A DNA stretch of 64,000 bases. It comes from CBFFRJ01 sp963530515 (GTDB lineage: Bacteria; Pseudomonadota; Gammaproteobacteria; Enterobacterales; Enterobacteriaceae). Under the pieces are notes generated by a model that was not told the DNA's origin, did not search any database, and saw nothing but the letters and a program-made list of their open reading frames with translations. The position numbers were made by a program, and so were the translations under genes. Positions within the stretch are counted from its first letter, which is position 1, and each line of letters begins with the position of its first letter. Location: assembly GCA_963530515.1 (NCBI GenBank), contig CAUSEC010000005.1:1-64000 (forward strand), in the 5' to 3' direction. Shown in pieces: positions 43,465 through 51,338 of this stretch.

Positions 43465-45477
43465 TTAAAAAAATTGCAGCTGTTGCACCCATTCTTTCAT
43501 GGCATTTGCCCGGTTCTCATCAAGATATGCCAGCGCCGAAGCGGCTTCCTGACGCAGCATCAGCAGCACCGCTTTGCGGCCCGTTAACCCAAACCGGGTG
43601 GAAATGTCATGGTCACTGCCCTGCTCCATCAGTTTTGTTCGCAATCCAGGAAGGGGCAAGTCGAGCGTCAGGAGCAAACGTCCCAGTGCGCCAACGGAGG
43701 CCGAAAGAGGACGATGAGCAAAGGCAAACCCGCCAAGCTCCCGCCAGTCATCGTCATTGAACAAGGCGTCCGGGGCCACCGGCAGAGGCAGAGGTTGCCT
43801 CTTCCACTCCTCAAGCCAGGGTAAATCACGCGCCAGGCGGATTTGTTCATGCGCCACCAGGGTTTTGCCTGCCTCGGTAAGCGGCAGCAGCGCCATGGCG
43901 GTAAAGCAGCCGCTGCTGGCTTCCCGGTGACTTCCCAGCCGCACGAGTTCAAAGCCACACTGCTGCCAGAAATTGAAGAGTTCGGGGGTAAAACCAAAAC
44001 TGACGGAGAGATAGTCATAGCCCCGGGCCTGTCCTTGCGCGTGCTGTATCAACGCCTGTCCCATCCCTTCGCGCTGGCGATAAGGATGCACGGCTATGCG
44101 GCTCACGCGAAGCCCGCGCAGGGTTGCCGCCAGTGGGTTTCCTCCGTGAGCGGCCAGAGACTGCGCCACCAGATTTCCACGTGGACGGCGAAAACCGGCC
44201 CACACCGCCTGACTCAGTTGCGCAGACAATCCACCTTCTTCCACCAGCCATAGCCCCGCCAGAATGTCGGTCGCGGTGGCGGTCAGCCAAAAATGCTGCC
44301 CGGGGGCATCCATCATCCGCCGCAGATCCAGCGGCGAGGTGCGATAGTGGGCACTTGCCAGCAAGCGATAGAGCGCGGATGGAAGCGCGGGATTATGCCG
44401 CCAGTCATCCTGCATCATCGGCTGAATCACGCCTTCACCTACGGGCGTGGTCAGCGCCTGCTGCTCATCAAACAGTAATACGTCTCCGACAAACGCTTCG
44501 AGCGGGCAGCCCGCCGCCCAGCGTAGCGGCGTGTGGAGCTTTCGAGGGATCAACGATGAGAAACTGGCGCAGAATTTCAGCATGAATCCCTGCCCGGTGC
44601 CTTCGTAACCTTGTACCGTGGTGGTGAGCAGCACATAGCGAAACGCGCATGCGAGTTGATGCAAAAGCGGACCAGGGATAGCCGCTGCTTCATCCACAAT
44701 CAACCAGTCAGGTAAACTCACGCCAGGCGCGGCAATGTGTTGCAGCAGCGCATCCGGGGCCACAAAGGTCATCTCACCGGCATAACGCGCAAGCACATCC
44801 ACCGAGGTGCGCGAAGGGGCGGTGACGATTGCGTTCCCCTTCAGTCGTGCCACAAGCATGCCTGCAAGGGCTGATTTACCTCTTCCACGCGCAGCGGTGA
44901 CGGCCATGATACCTGGCGGCATCGCGAGCAGATCGTCCAGGATATCCGCCTGTTCACGCTCGGGTGCACCTGTTGCGGGATGCCAGACGGGCCGGGGGGT
45001 GATGACAGGAAGTGAGAGCGAATCGCCCTGTTGCCAGATAAGCGCATCGTCATTCTGTTGCAGCTGACGGCAAAAATAGTCGATAAAGCGCGGTGTCGTA
45101 ATAGGATCCGGCGTGTCACCCCAACGGCAGCTGTCCGCATCGGGCCGTTGGGGCCATTCGGGCAAGGGTGGCGTGAGCAGCACTAGCCAGCTTCCCGGCT
45201 TCAGGGTGCCGCTCAGGGCGGCAAAGGCAGCCACATCAAAGCCCCGACGCGCATCCAGCACGCCGTGGGTGAATTCGCGTCCGAGCATCGTAGACAATGC
45301 CGCAGGGGAGCAGTGCAGTCCCTCGGTCATCTCCCCCACCCATAGCCAGTCGCCAAACAGCGTTTCCTGAAGACGGCGAGCCTGCTGGCCGCTCCAGGCA
45401 TCACCACCGGCGATGACCAACAGTCGACGGATCCCCTCACGCGCCATTTGCGCGCTCAGCGTATTCAGATGTTGCAT
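43465..45477 (-). CDS. tmcA: tRNA(Met) cytidine acetyltransferase TmcA
   Basis: Makes N4-acetylcytidine at the wobble base of elongator tRNA-Met, using acetyl-CoA and ATP or GTP. The 670-residue protein has an N-terminal domain, an RNA-helicase-like module (Walker A AARGRGKSA near 195-203, Walker B VDEAAAIP near 261-268) and a GNAT acetyltransferase module (SRIAVHPYRQREGMGQALI) followed by a tRNA-binding tail. Sequence is more divergent from E. coli than its neighbours, mainly at the N- and C-termini, but all motifs are intact. Confidence 0.95.
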   Translation of the reverse strand: MQHLNTLSAQMAREGIRRLLVIAGGDAWSGQQARRLQETLFGDWLWVGEMTEGLHCSPAALSTMLGREFTHGVLDARRGFDVAAFAALSGTLKPGSWLVLLTPPLPEWPQRPDADSCRWGDTPDPITTPRFIDYFCRQLQQNDDALIWQQGDSLSLPVITPRPVWHPATGAPEREQADILDDLLAMPPGIMAVTAARGRGKSALAGMLVARLKGNAIVTAPSRTSVDVLARYAGEMTFVAPDALLQHIAAPGVSLPDWLIVDEAAAIPGPLLHQLACAFRYVLLTTTVQGYEGTGQGFMLKFCASFSSLIPRKLHTPLRWAAGCPLEAFVGDVLLFDEQQALTTPVGEGVIQPMMQDDWRHNPALPSALYRLLASAHYRTSPLDLRRMMDAPGQHFWLTATATDILAGLWLVEEGGLSAQLSQAVWAGFRRPRGNLVAQSLAAHGGNPLAATLRGLRVSRIAVHPYRQREGMGQALIQHAQGQARGYDYLSVSFGFTPELFNFWQQCGFELVRLGSHREASSGCFTAMALLPLTEAGKTLVAHEQIRLARDLPWLEEWKRQPLPLPVAPDALFNDDDWRELGGFAFAHRPLSASVGALGRLLLTLDLPLPGLRTKLMEQGSDHDISTRFGLTGRKAVLLMLRQEAASALAYLDENRANAMKEWVQQLQFF

Positions 45478-45498
45478 CCCGCTCTTCCCTGCAATGAA

Positions 45499-46362
45499 TT
45501 AAAGCGCACGTACGAAGGTGTCACACTGCGCCGGATCGCCGGTTTCCATCCCGCGTTTAAACCAGCTGTAGCGCTGGGCGGAAGTTCCATGGGTGAAGGA
45601 GTCCGGGATGACCTGCCCCTGACTGCGCTGCTGCAAACGGTCGTCGCCAATGGCCTGGGCGGCATTGAGGGCCTCTTCCAGGTCACCCGTCTCCAGCACG
45701 CCCTGCTGCTGCATACTATGACCCCAGACGCCTGCATAGCAGTCTGCCTGTAGCTCCATTCGCACCGAGAGCGCATTGCTTTGGGCCTGGCTGGCCCCCT
45801 GCTGAAGCTGACGCACTTTGGCTTCGGTACCCAGCAATTTCTGCACGTGGTGGCCCACCTCATGGGCAATCACATACCCCTGGGCGAAGTCTCCGTCCGC
45901 CCCCAGCTTATGTTTCATCTCGTCATAGAAAGAGAGATCGATATAGACCTTGCTGTCCGCCGGGCAGTAGAACGGCCCCATGATGGATTGCCCGGTGCCG
46001 CAGCCGGTGGTGATACGGTTACGGTACATCACCAGTTTAGGCTGCTGGTAGTGACGGCCCATTTTTTCGAAAATTTGCCCCCAGGTATCTTCCGTGGTGG
46101 CAAAAATGACGCTGGTGAATTTTGCCGACTCATCTTCCTGTGGACTGATGGAGCGCTGCTGTGAAGATGAGGTGGGCGGTTGGCCGGTAATCAGCCCGGT
46201 AAGATCGACACCGTAATAACTGGCGACAATAACGACAACCAACAGGACAATCCCGCCTTTCCCGGTCGGCAGACGAAAACCCGGTCCACCAAAAGACGGA
46301 CCACCGGACTCATTGCGCCGGTCTTCAATATTGTTGCTTTCTCGACGCCCTTGCCAGCGCAT
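45499..46362 (-). CDS. ypfJ: Predicted membrane-anchored zinc metallopeptidase YpfJ
   Basis: Putative neutral zinc protease (YpfJ/KPN_02809 family) with unknown substrate. The 287-residue protein has a positively charged N-terminus, a membrane segment (about 33-55, KGGIVLLVVVIVASYYGVDL) and the zinc motif HEVGHH with a downstream ELQADCYAGVWGH glutamate. The start at 46362 is supported by GAGGTG; an in-frame ATG two codons earlier is less well spaced. It follows the purC terminator. Confidence 0.93.
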   Translation of the reverse strand: MRWQGRRESNNIEDRRNESGGPSFGGPGFRLPTGKGGIVLLVVVIVASYYGVDLTGLITGQPPTSSSQQRSISPQEDESAKFTSVIFATTEDTWGQIFEKMGRHYQQPKLVMYRNRITTGCGTGQSIMGPFYCPADSKVYIDLSFYDEMKHKLGADGDFAQGYVIAHEVGHHVQKLLGTEAKVRQLQQGASQAQSNALSVRMELQADCYAGVWGHSMQQQGVLETGDLEEALNAAQAIGDDRLQQRSQGQVIPDSFTHGTSAQRYSWFKRGMETGDPAQCDTFVRAL

Positions 46363-46438
46363 AAACACCTCTACATCCCAGATAATAAGAGTGATCGTAG
46401 GCGGTTGCGGCGAGGATTACCATAAGAATAAAGATGCA

Positions 46439-46468
46439 GAAAACCAGAGGATGCAGGCACCCTCTGGT
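46439..46468 (-). terminator. Intrinsic terminator after purC
   Basis: Minus strand: stem ACCAGAGG / CCTCTGGT (46461-46468 with 46443-46450), 10-base loop, then four T. It begins 22 bases after the purC stop. The short U-tract suggests partial termination with some read-through to ypfJ. Confidence 0.6.
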
Positions 46469-46489
46469 CAGTCACGCAGGAAGGCGGGA

Positions 46490-47203
46490 TCAGTCGAGTT
46501 TCACACCCAGACGATGGGCAACGGCTTCATAGGCTTCAATCAGGCCACCCAGGCTCTGGCGGAAGCGGTCTTTATCCATTTTATCCAGGGTCTCTTTGTC
46601 CCACAGACGGCTGCCGTCCGGGGAGAATTCATCACCCAGCACCACTTCACCTTTGAACAGGCCGAACTCCAGTTTGAAGTCGACGAGGATAAGTCCGGCG
46701 TCATCAAACAGTTTTTTCAGTACGTCGTTGGCTTTAAAGGTCAGCTCCTGCATGCGTGCCAGGTTTTCTTTGCTCACCCAGCCGAAGGTCTCGCAGTAAG
46801 ACTCGTTCACCATCGGGTCGTGCATGGCGTCATTTTTGAGGAACAGGTCGAACAACGGCGGATTCAGTTCGATGCCTTCTTCAATGCCCAGACGTTTAAC
46901 CAGCGAACCCGCAGCACGGTTACGCACCACACACTCAACCGGCACCATATCCAGTTTTTTCACCAGACATTCGGTATCAGACAACAGTGCTTCCATCTGG
47001 GTCGGGATGCCCGCTTCTGCGAGTTTGCTCATAATGAAATGGTTGAACTTGTTGTTCACCATGCCTTTACGGTCGAACTGCTCAATGCGTGCGCCATCCC
47101 CTGCTGACGTATCATTGCGGAATTCGAGCACCAACAGGTCCGGGTTTTCCGTGCTGTATACGGTCTTCGCTTTGCCACGATACAACTCAGCTTGCTTTTG
47201 CAT
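46490..47203 (-). CDS. purC: SAICAR synthetase
   Basis: Phosphoribosylaminoimidazole-succinocarboxamide synthase of purine synthesis: joins aspartate to CAIR with ATP. The 237-residue protein begins MQKQAELYRGKAKTVYST and contains the conserved VRNRAAGSLVKRLG and DFKLEFG blocks. The start at 47203 matches the family exactly; an upstream in-frame codon is not used. A PurR operator lies about 50-65 bases upstream, and bamC ends at a terminator just before that. Confidence 0.97.
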   Translation of the reverse strand: MQKQAELYRGKAKTVYSTENPDLLVLEFRNDTSAGDGARIEQFDRKGMVNNKFNHFIMSKLAEAGIPTQMEALLSDTECLVKKLDMVPVECVVRNRAAGSLVKRLGIEEGIELNPPLFDLFLKNDAMHDPMVNESYCETFGWVSKENLARMQELTFKANDVLKKLFDDAGLILVDFKLEFGLFKGEVVLGDEFSPDGSRLWDKETLDKMDKDRFRQSLGGLIEAYEAVAHRLGVKLD

Positions 47204-47242
47204 CTTTGTCACTCCAGGTGTGATGATTTAACTAAAAAAGCT

Positions 47243-47269
47243 ATTTTACCTCGACGCACACGTTTGCGT
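47243..47269 (-). promoter_or_regulatory. purC promoter with PurR operator
   Basis: Minus strand ACGCAAACGTGTGCGT (47254-47269) is a near-perfect 16-base PurR box (consensus ACGCAAACGTTTNCNT). Eight bases on is TAAAAT (47243-47248), a good -10 box, so the operator covers the -35 region, as in E. coli purC. Confidence 0.88.
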
Positions 47270-47278
47270 CGATGAAAT

Positions 47279-47304
47279 AAAAAAAGGCCGGAGGTTTTCC
47301 GGCC
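47279..47304 (-). terminator. Intrinsic terminator after dapA-bamC
   Basis: Minus strand: stem GGCCGGA / TCCGGCC (47298-47304 with 47286-47292), 5-base loop, seven T following. It starts a few bases after the bamC stop and lies directly before the purC control region. Confidence 0.88.
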
Positions 47305-47311
47305 CTTACAG

Positions 47312-48346
47312 TTACTTATTGAAAGCGGCTTCGAATGCGGCCACCAGGGCGTCATTCTGAGACTGCGTCAACGTATGTCCTTTCGGATCGATGAACTGGA
47401 GGCTACTGCGGTTGTCGAGATCGCCGACCTGCAGTTTATAGTCACCGGAAGACAGTCCCGGATCCCGCGCGCCCAGATCACGCCATGCGCTGTCAGACAA
47501 TGGCTTGTAGGTCACTGCCATGCTGCCTGTAGAACGTGTGCTGTCGGTCACTTTCATGCCCACTTTTTCAAGCGTTGCTGGCAGACGTTGCCATACCACG
47601 TTGAACGGACCACGTACCACCAGCATCGGCAGACCGGTATCATCCGCACCGCTCTGAACGTCCAGTGAGCTTACGCTACGGTTTTCAGCAGCGTTCTGCG
47701 CCGCAGTCGCCGTTTTATCCAGGCTTTCTGAAATCACGTTCATCATTTCAGTGCTGTAGCGCTGGAGTGAAGCAGCATCGGCAACCGGTTTACCCGCTTG
47801 TTCCAGGTTAATCAGTTTGACGGTGACCGACTGCTGATAGCCCTGCGGTTTAACCGAGATTTGATAACGGCCACGGTATTGCTGATCTTCATCAAGGCGA
47901 TTCCAGTCTACCCAATCAGTGGATAAGGTCTGGCTGGCATCATCACGTTTGGCGATCGTGTAGTTTTTCGCCTGGATAATACTGACAACCTGCGGCCACA
48001 AATTGGTATTGCGACCATTTTCCACCAGCAGCGTGGCGGTATCGCCGGTAAACTGCGTGCGAGCACCCGTTACCAGTGCCAGTGGCTGTGCCGGTGGGCG
48101 GATATCCAGTTCTTTACCAACGGCACCGCCGCCTTGCGTGACAGGAATATTGTAATCGCCATTTTGCACCGGCAGGATCATGCCAGCAGGCGCATGAAGT
48201 TCCGCAAGCGGCGCGGCATCCAGATAGGATTCGTCACCGCTAACCTGACGCTTGTAGCGTGAATCAGAACTACAGGCCGCGAGTAACATCACAAGTGAAA
48301 CACCCGCTACCTTCGCCAGGCGCGACTTCTGTACTGAGTAAGCCAT
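47312..48346 (-). CDS. bamC: Outer-membrane assembly lipoprotein BamC
   Basis: Lipoprotein of the BAM complex that inserts beta-barrel proteins into the outer membrane. The 344-residue precursor has a lipoprotein signal ending LLAAC with lipid-bearing Cys25, an unstructured N-terminal stretch that binds BamD, and two helix-grip domains. Length matches the family (formerly NlpB/DapX). The ATG at 48346 is 16 bases after the dapA stop, so the two are cotranscribed. Confidence 0.96.
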   Translation of the reverse strand: MAYSVQKSRLAKVAGVSLVMLLAACSSDSRYKRQVSGDESYLDAAPLAELHAPAGMILPVQNGDYNIPVTQGGGAVGKELDIRPPAQPLALVTGARTQFTGDTATLLVENGRNTNLWPQVVSIIQAKNYTIAKRDDASQTLSTDWVDWNRLDEDQQYRGRYQISVKPQGYQQSVTVKLINLEQAGKPVADAASLQRYSTEMMNVISESLDKTATAAQNAAENRSVSSLDVQSGADDTGLPMLVVRGPFNVVWQRLPATLEKVGMKVTDSTRSTGSMAVTYKPLSDSAWRDLGARDPGLSSGDYKLQVGDLDNRSSLQFIDPKGHTLTQSQNDALVAAFEAAFNK

Positions 48347-48362
48347 CAAATCTCCCTAAACT

Positions 48363-49241
48363 TTACAGCAATCCGGCATGCTTAAGCGCAGAACGAACCA
48401 CTTCACGACCGTTATCGGTGATCGGTGTCATCGGCAGGCGCAGCGTGTCAGTTGCCACAAGCCCCAACTCCATACATGCCCATTTCACCGGGATTGGATT
48501 GGGTTCGACAAATAGTTTGTTGTGTAATGGCATCAGACGCTTATTGATCAGGCGCGCTTCTGCAAAATGCCCTTCTGCTGCCAGTCTGCACATATCGGCC
48601 ATGTCACGCGCCGCTACGTTTGTGGTGACGGAAATCACACCGTTACCACCGAGTTGCATAAAGTCCATTGCGGTTGCATCGTCGCCGCTGAGCAGGATGA
48701 AGTCATCTGAAACCAGCTCTTTGATCTGATGAACGCGACTTAAGTTCCCGGTGGCTTCTTTAATACCGATAATATTTTTAATTTTCGCCAGACGACCCAC
48801 GGTTTCAGGCAGCAAATCACAGCCTGTACGCGACGGCACATTATACAGAATTTGTGGCAGATCGGTGTGTTCAGCGATGGCATTGAAATGCTGGAACAGC
48901 CCTTCTTGCGTCGGACGGTTGTAATAAGGGGTAACGCTCAGGCAGCCAACAATGCCGCTGTCGTTAAAACGCTGGGTCAGACTGATGGCCTCGGCGGTGG
49001 CATTTGCACCCGTACCCGCGATAACCGGAATACGTCCGTCCGCCAGCTCCAGCGTCATCAACACCACTTCGCCGTGTTCTTCATGGCTCAGCGTGGCGGA
49101 TTCACCCGTTGTTCCTACAGAAACAATCGCCGATGTTCCATTGGCGACATGGTAATCAATCAGTTTTTTAAGGCTTGGCCGACAGACTTTACCGTTATCA
49201 TCCATTGGCGTGACAAGCGCGACTATACTTCCCGTGAACAT
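48363..49241 (-). CDS. dapA: 4-hydroxy-tetrahydrodipicolinate synthase
   Basis: First committed enzyme of the diaminopimelate/lysine branch: condenses pyruvate with aspartate semialdehyde. The 292-residue TIM-barrel protein shows Schiff-base Lys161 (GIKEATGN), Tyr133 (LYNVPSRTG) and the Thr44-Thr45 pair (VGTTGES). The start at 49241 (MFTGSIVALVTPM) has AGAGGATG upstream. It is divergent from gcvR, across 146 bases that must hold both promoters, and heads the dapA-bamC pair. Confidence 0.97.
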   Translation of the reverse strand: MFTGSIVALVTPMDDNGKVCRPSLKKLIDYHVANGTSAIVSVGTTGESATLSHEEHGEVVLMTLELADGRIPVIAGTGANATAEAISLTQRFNDSGIVGCLSVTPYYNRPTQEGLFQHFNAIAEHTDLPQILYNVPSRTGCDLLPETVGRLAKIKNIIGIKEATGNLSRVHQIKELVSDDFILLSGDDATAMDFMQLGGNGVISVTTNVAARDMADMCRLAAEGHFAEARLINKRLMPLHNKLFVEPNPIPVKWACMELGLVATDTLRLPMTPITDNGREVVRSALKHAGLL

Positions 49242-49387
49242 GGGCCATCCTCTGTGCAAACAAGAATCTCAATGGTACGTGTGGTCCCGCAAGAAAAGCA
49301 AGCGACCTGAGGGGCTTCCAGCGGTTGTATGCCGGTTTTTTTTATGCTTTCCTTATGATTATCTCAGGTTTGACAGGAAGCACCGGT

Positions 49388-49960
49388 TTGACAGCCTCAT
49401 CACAACATTTTCTGGTTATCACTGCGCTGGGTGCCGACAGGCCTGGTATCGTTAACACCATTACCCGCCACGTCAGCAGCTGTGGCTGCAACATTGAAGA
49501 CAGTCGCCTGGCGATGCTCGGCGATGAATTCACGTTCATCATGCTGCTTTCCGGCTCGTGGAACGCCATCACGCTGATTGAATCGACCTTGCCGCTGAAA
49601 GGTGCCGAGCTGGATCTGTTGATTGTGATGAAGCGCACCGTCGCCAAACCGCGTCCGGCTATGCCCGCCACCGTGTGGGTTCAGGTTGATGTCCCCGACT
49701 CACCTCATCTTATTGAGCGTTTTACCGCGCTGTTTGACGCTCATCAGATGAACATTGCTGAGCTGGTTTCCCGAACACAACCCAGCTCTCATGAGACTGC
49801 AGCACAGTTGTTTATTCAGATCACCGCACACAGTCCCGCGTCACAGGATGCATCAAATATTGAGCAGGCATTTAAAGCCCTATGTACAGAATTGAATGCA
49901 CAGGGCAGTATTAATGTCGTCAACTATTCACAGCATGATGAACAGGATGGAGTTAAGTAA
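49388..49960 (+). CDS. gcvR: Glycine cleavage system repressor protein GcvR
   Basis: Accessory regulator that binds GcvA and, with glycine, relieves repression of the glycine cleavage genes. The 190-residue protein has two ACT domains (about 8-85 and 92-170), starting in FLVITALGADRPGIVNTI. The start is TTG at 49388: AGGAAG sits 7 bases before it and the resulting length is the family's; ATG or GTG codons further upstream lack such a site. The stop overlaps the bcp start (TAATG). Confidence 0.93.
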   Translation: MTASSQHFLVITALGADRPGIVNTITRHVSSCGCNIEDSRLAMLGDEFTFIMLLSGSWNAITLIESTLPLKGAELDLLIVMKRTVAKPRPAMPATVWVQVDVPDSPHLIERFTALFDAHQMNIAELVSRTQPSSHETAAQLFIQITAHSPASQDASNIEQAFKALCTELNAQGSINVVNYSQHDEQDGVK

Positions 49961-50430
49961 TGAATCCACTGAAAGCCGGTGATATTGCACCGAAATTTAG
50001 CTTGCCGGATCAAGACGGAGAACAAGTAAATTTGACCGACTTCCAGGGACAGCGTGTTCTGGTCTATTTCTACCCGAAAGCAATGACCCCAGGCTGTACC
50101 GTGCAGGCATGTGGCCTTCGCGATAACATGGACGAGTTGAAGAAAGTGGGTGTCGATGTACTCGGCATCAGCACTGATAAGTCGGAAAAACTGTCTCGTT
50201 TTGCCGAAAAAGAGCTGCTCAATTTCACGCTGCTGTCCGATGAGGATCACCAGACGTGTGAACAGTTCGGCGTTTGGGGTGAAAAAACCTTCATGGGCAA
50301 AACCTATGACGGCATTCATCGCACCAGCTTCCTGATTGATGCAGACGGTAAAATCGAGCATGTCTTTGATGATTTTAAAACCAGTAATCACCACGACGTC
50401 GTGCTTAACTGGCTGAAAGAAAACGCCTGA
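49960..50430 (+). CDS. bcp: Thiol peroxidase Bcp (peroxiredoxin)
   Basis: Thioredoxin-dependent peroxidase that reduces hydrogen peroxide and organic peroxides. The 156-residue peroxiredoxin (BCP/PrxQ type) has peroxidatic Cys46 (TPGCT) and resolving Cys51 five residues on (VQACG), the arrangement for an intramolecular disulfide. The ATG overlaps the gcvR stop by one base, so the pair is translationally coupled. A terminator follows. Confidence 0.97.
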   Translation: MNPLKAGDIAPKFSLPDQDGEQVNLTDFQGQRVLVYFYPKAMTPGCTVQACGLRDNMDELKKVGVDVLGISTDKSEKLSRFAEKELLNFTLLSDEDHQTCEQFGVWGEKTFMGKTYDGIHRTSFLIDADGKIEHVFDDFKTSNHHDVVLNWLKENA

Positions 50431-50460
50431 TTTTTTCAGCGTAAACAGATTGTATTCAAG

Positions 50461-50488
50461 GATGGCCCCTCGTGGGCCGTCTTTTTTT
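50461..50488 (+). terminator. Intrinsic terminator after bcp
   Basis: Stem GATGGCCC / GGGCCGTC (50461-50468 with 50474-50481, one G-T pair), 5-base loop, then seven T. It isolates gcvR-bcp from the hyf operon. Confidence 0.88.
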
Positions 50489-50516
50489 GCCTGTGCCTCC
50501 CTATCCCTGCACCAAG

Positions 50517-50538
50517 TTTTGTGACACGCATCACACTT
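50517..50538 (+). promoter_or_regulatory. CRP site upstream of the hyf operon
   Basis: TGTGA-CACGCA-TCACA (50520-50535) has both CRP half-sites perfect with the correct 6-base spacing. It is about 160 bases before the expected hyfA transcription start. Activation of hyf by cAMP-CRP is reported for E. coli. Confidence 0.75.
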
Positions 50539-50549
50539 CAATACACCTC

Positions 50550-50565
50550 TCGACACTAGTGCCGA
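50550..50565 (+). promoter_or_regulatory. Palindrome, candidate HyfR/FhlA activator site
   Basis: TCGACACTAGTGCCGA is a 16-base palindrome with one mismatched pair, centred about 125 bases before the expected start. This is a normal distance for an activator of a sigma-54 promoter. It does not match the known FhlA motif, so the assignment is inference. Confidence 0.4.
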
Positions 50566-50657
50566 CATCTCGCCAGCTTCTCTTTCCCTGACCATCAATT
50601 TTGTTCTCGCCCGTGCCGGATAAAACACAACAAACTGAAAAATATACATTTTTAATA

Positions 50658-50676
50658 TTGGCACACCTTATGCTTA
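50658..50676 (+). promoter_or_regulatory. Sigma-54 promoter of the hyf operon
   Basis: TTGGCACACCTTATGCTTA has GG (50660-50661) and GC (50672-50673) ten bases apart and an intact TGGCAC -24 element. Transcription should begin near 50685, about 33 bases before hyfA. Sigma-54 dependence of hyf is known in E. coli. Confidence 0.88.
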
Positions 50677-50717
50677 AGAAGGCTCAACGAATTTAGCTTT
50701 CTTCTCAAGGAGCCGAC

Positions 50718-51338
50718 ATGAACCGCTTTGTGATTGCAGATCCCGAGTGGTGTATAGGATGCAATACCTGTCTTGCCGCGTGTTCGGATGTACATAAAAC
50801 GCAGGGACTGCAACATCACCCCCGCTTAACGCTGGTCAAAACGGATACCAAAACTGCGCCGGTGATGTGCCGACACTGCGACGACGCCCCCTGTAAGCAG
50901 GTCTGCCCGGTTAACGCGATAAGTTTTCGCGACGACGCGGTGTACCTCAACGAAACGCTGTGCATCGGCTGCAAACTTTGCGGCCTGGTCTGTCCGTTCG
51001 GTGCCATCACCCCTTCAGGCAGCCGCCCGGTGAATGTCCCCTCCCGCTACGAACACTTTATTCCGGAAGCGCAGCTCAGAGATGTGCCCGGCAGTCCGCA
51101 AACCGTGCACCCGTTTTTACGCTGGAACGCAGGCGTGCAGACCGTCGCCGTCAAATGTGACCTCTGCAACTTTCTGCCGGAAGGCCCGGCCTGCATCAGA
51201 GCCTGCCCGACCCATGCGATACACCTGGTCGCCGAAGACTCACTCAATAAACAGCTCACGGCCCGCCGGTTGCTGGCCGCGCTGAACACGACAGAAATGA
51301 CTTTCGACTCCTCTTCAACTACGCCGGAGCAACGCTAA
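50718..51338 (+). CDS. hyfA: Hydrogenase-4 iron-sulfur subunit HyfA
   Basis: Electron-transfer subunit of hydrogenase-4 predicted to pass electrons between a formate dehydrogenase and the hydrogenase core. The 206-residue protein has four cysteine groups for four [4Fe-4S] clusters (CIGCNTCLAAC, CRHCDDAPCKQVC, CIGCKLCGLVC, CDLCNFLPEGPACIRAC), like HycB. AAGGAG precedes the ATG. It is the first gene of the operon; the stop overlaps hyfB (TAATG). Confidence 0.96.
   Translation: MNRFVIADPEWCIGCNTCLAACSDVHKTQGLQHHPRLTLVKTDTKTAPVMCRHCDDAPCKQVCPVNAISFRDDAVYLNETLCIGCKLCGLVCPFGAITPSGSRPVNVPSRYEHFIPEAQLRDVPGSPQTVHPFLRWNAGVQTVAVKCDLCNFLPEGPACIRACPTHAIHLVAEDSLNKQLTARRLLAALNTTEMTFDSSSTTPEQR

Noticed and set aside
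49242..49387. Specific promoter boxes for dapA and gcvR
   Set aside because: Candidates such as TTGCTT-N18-TACCAT for dapA exist but are too weak to separate from background.
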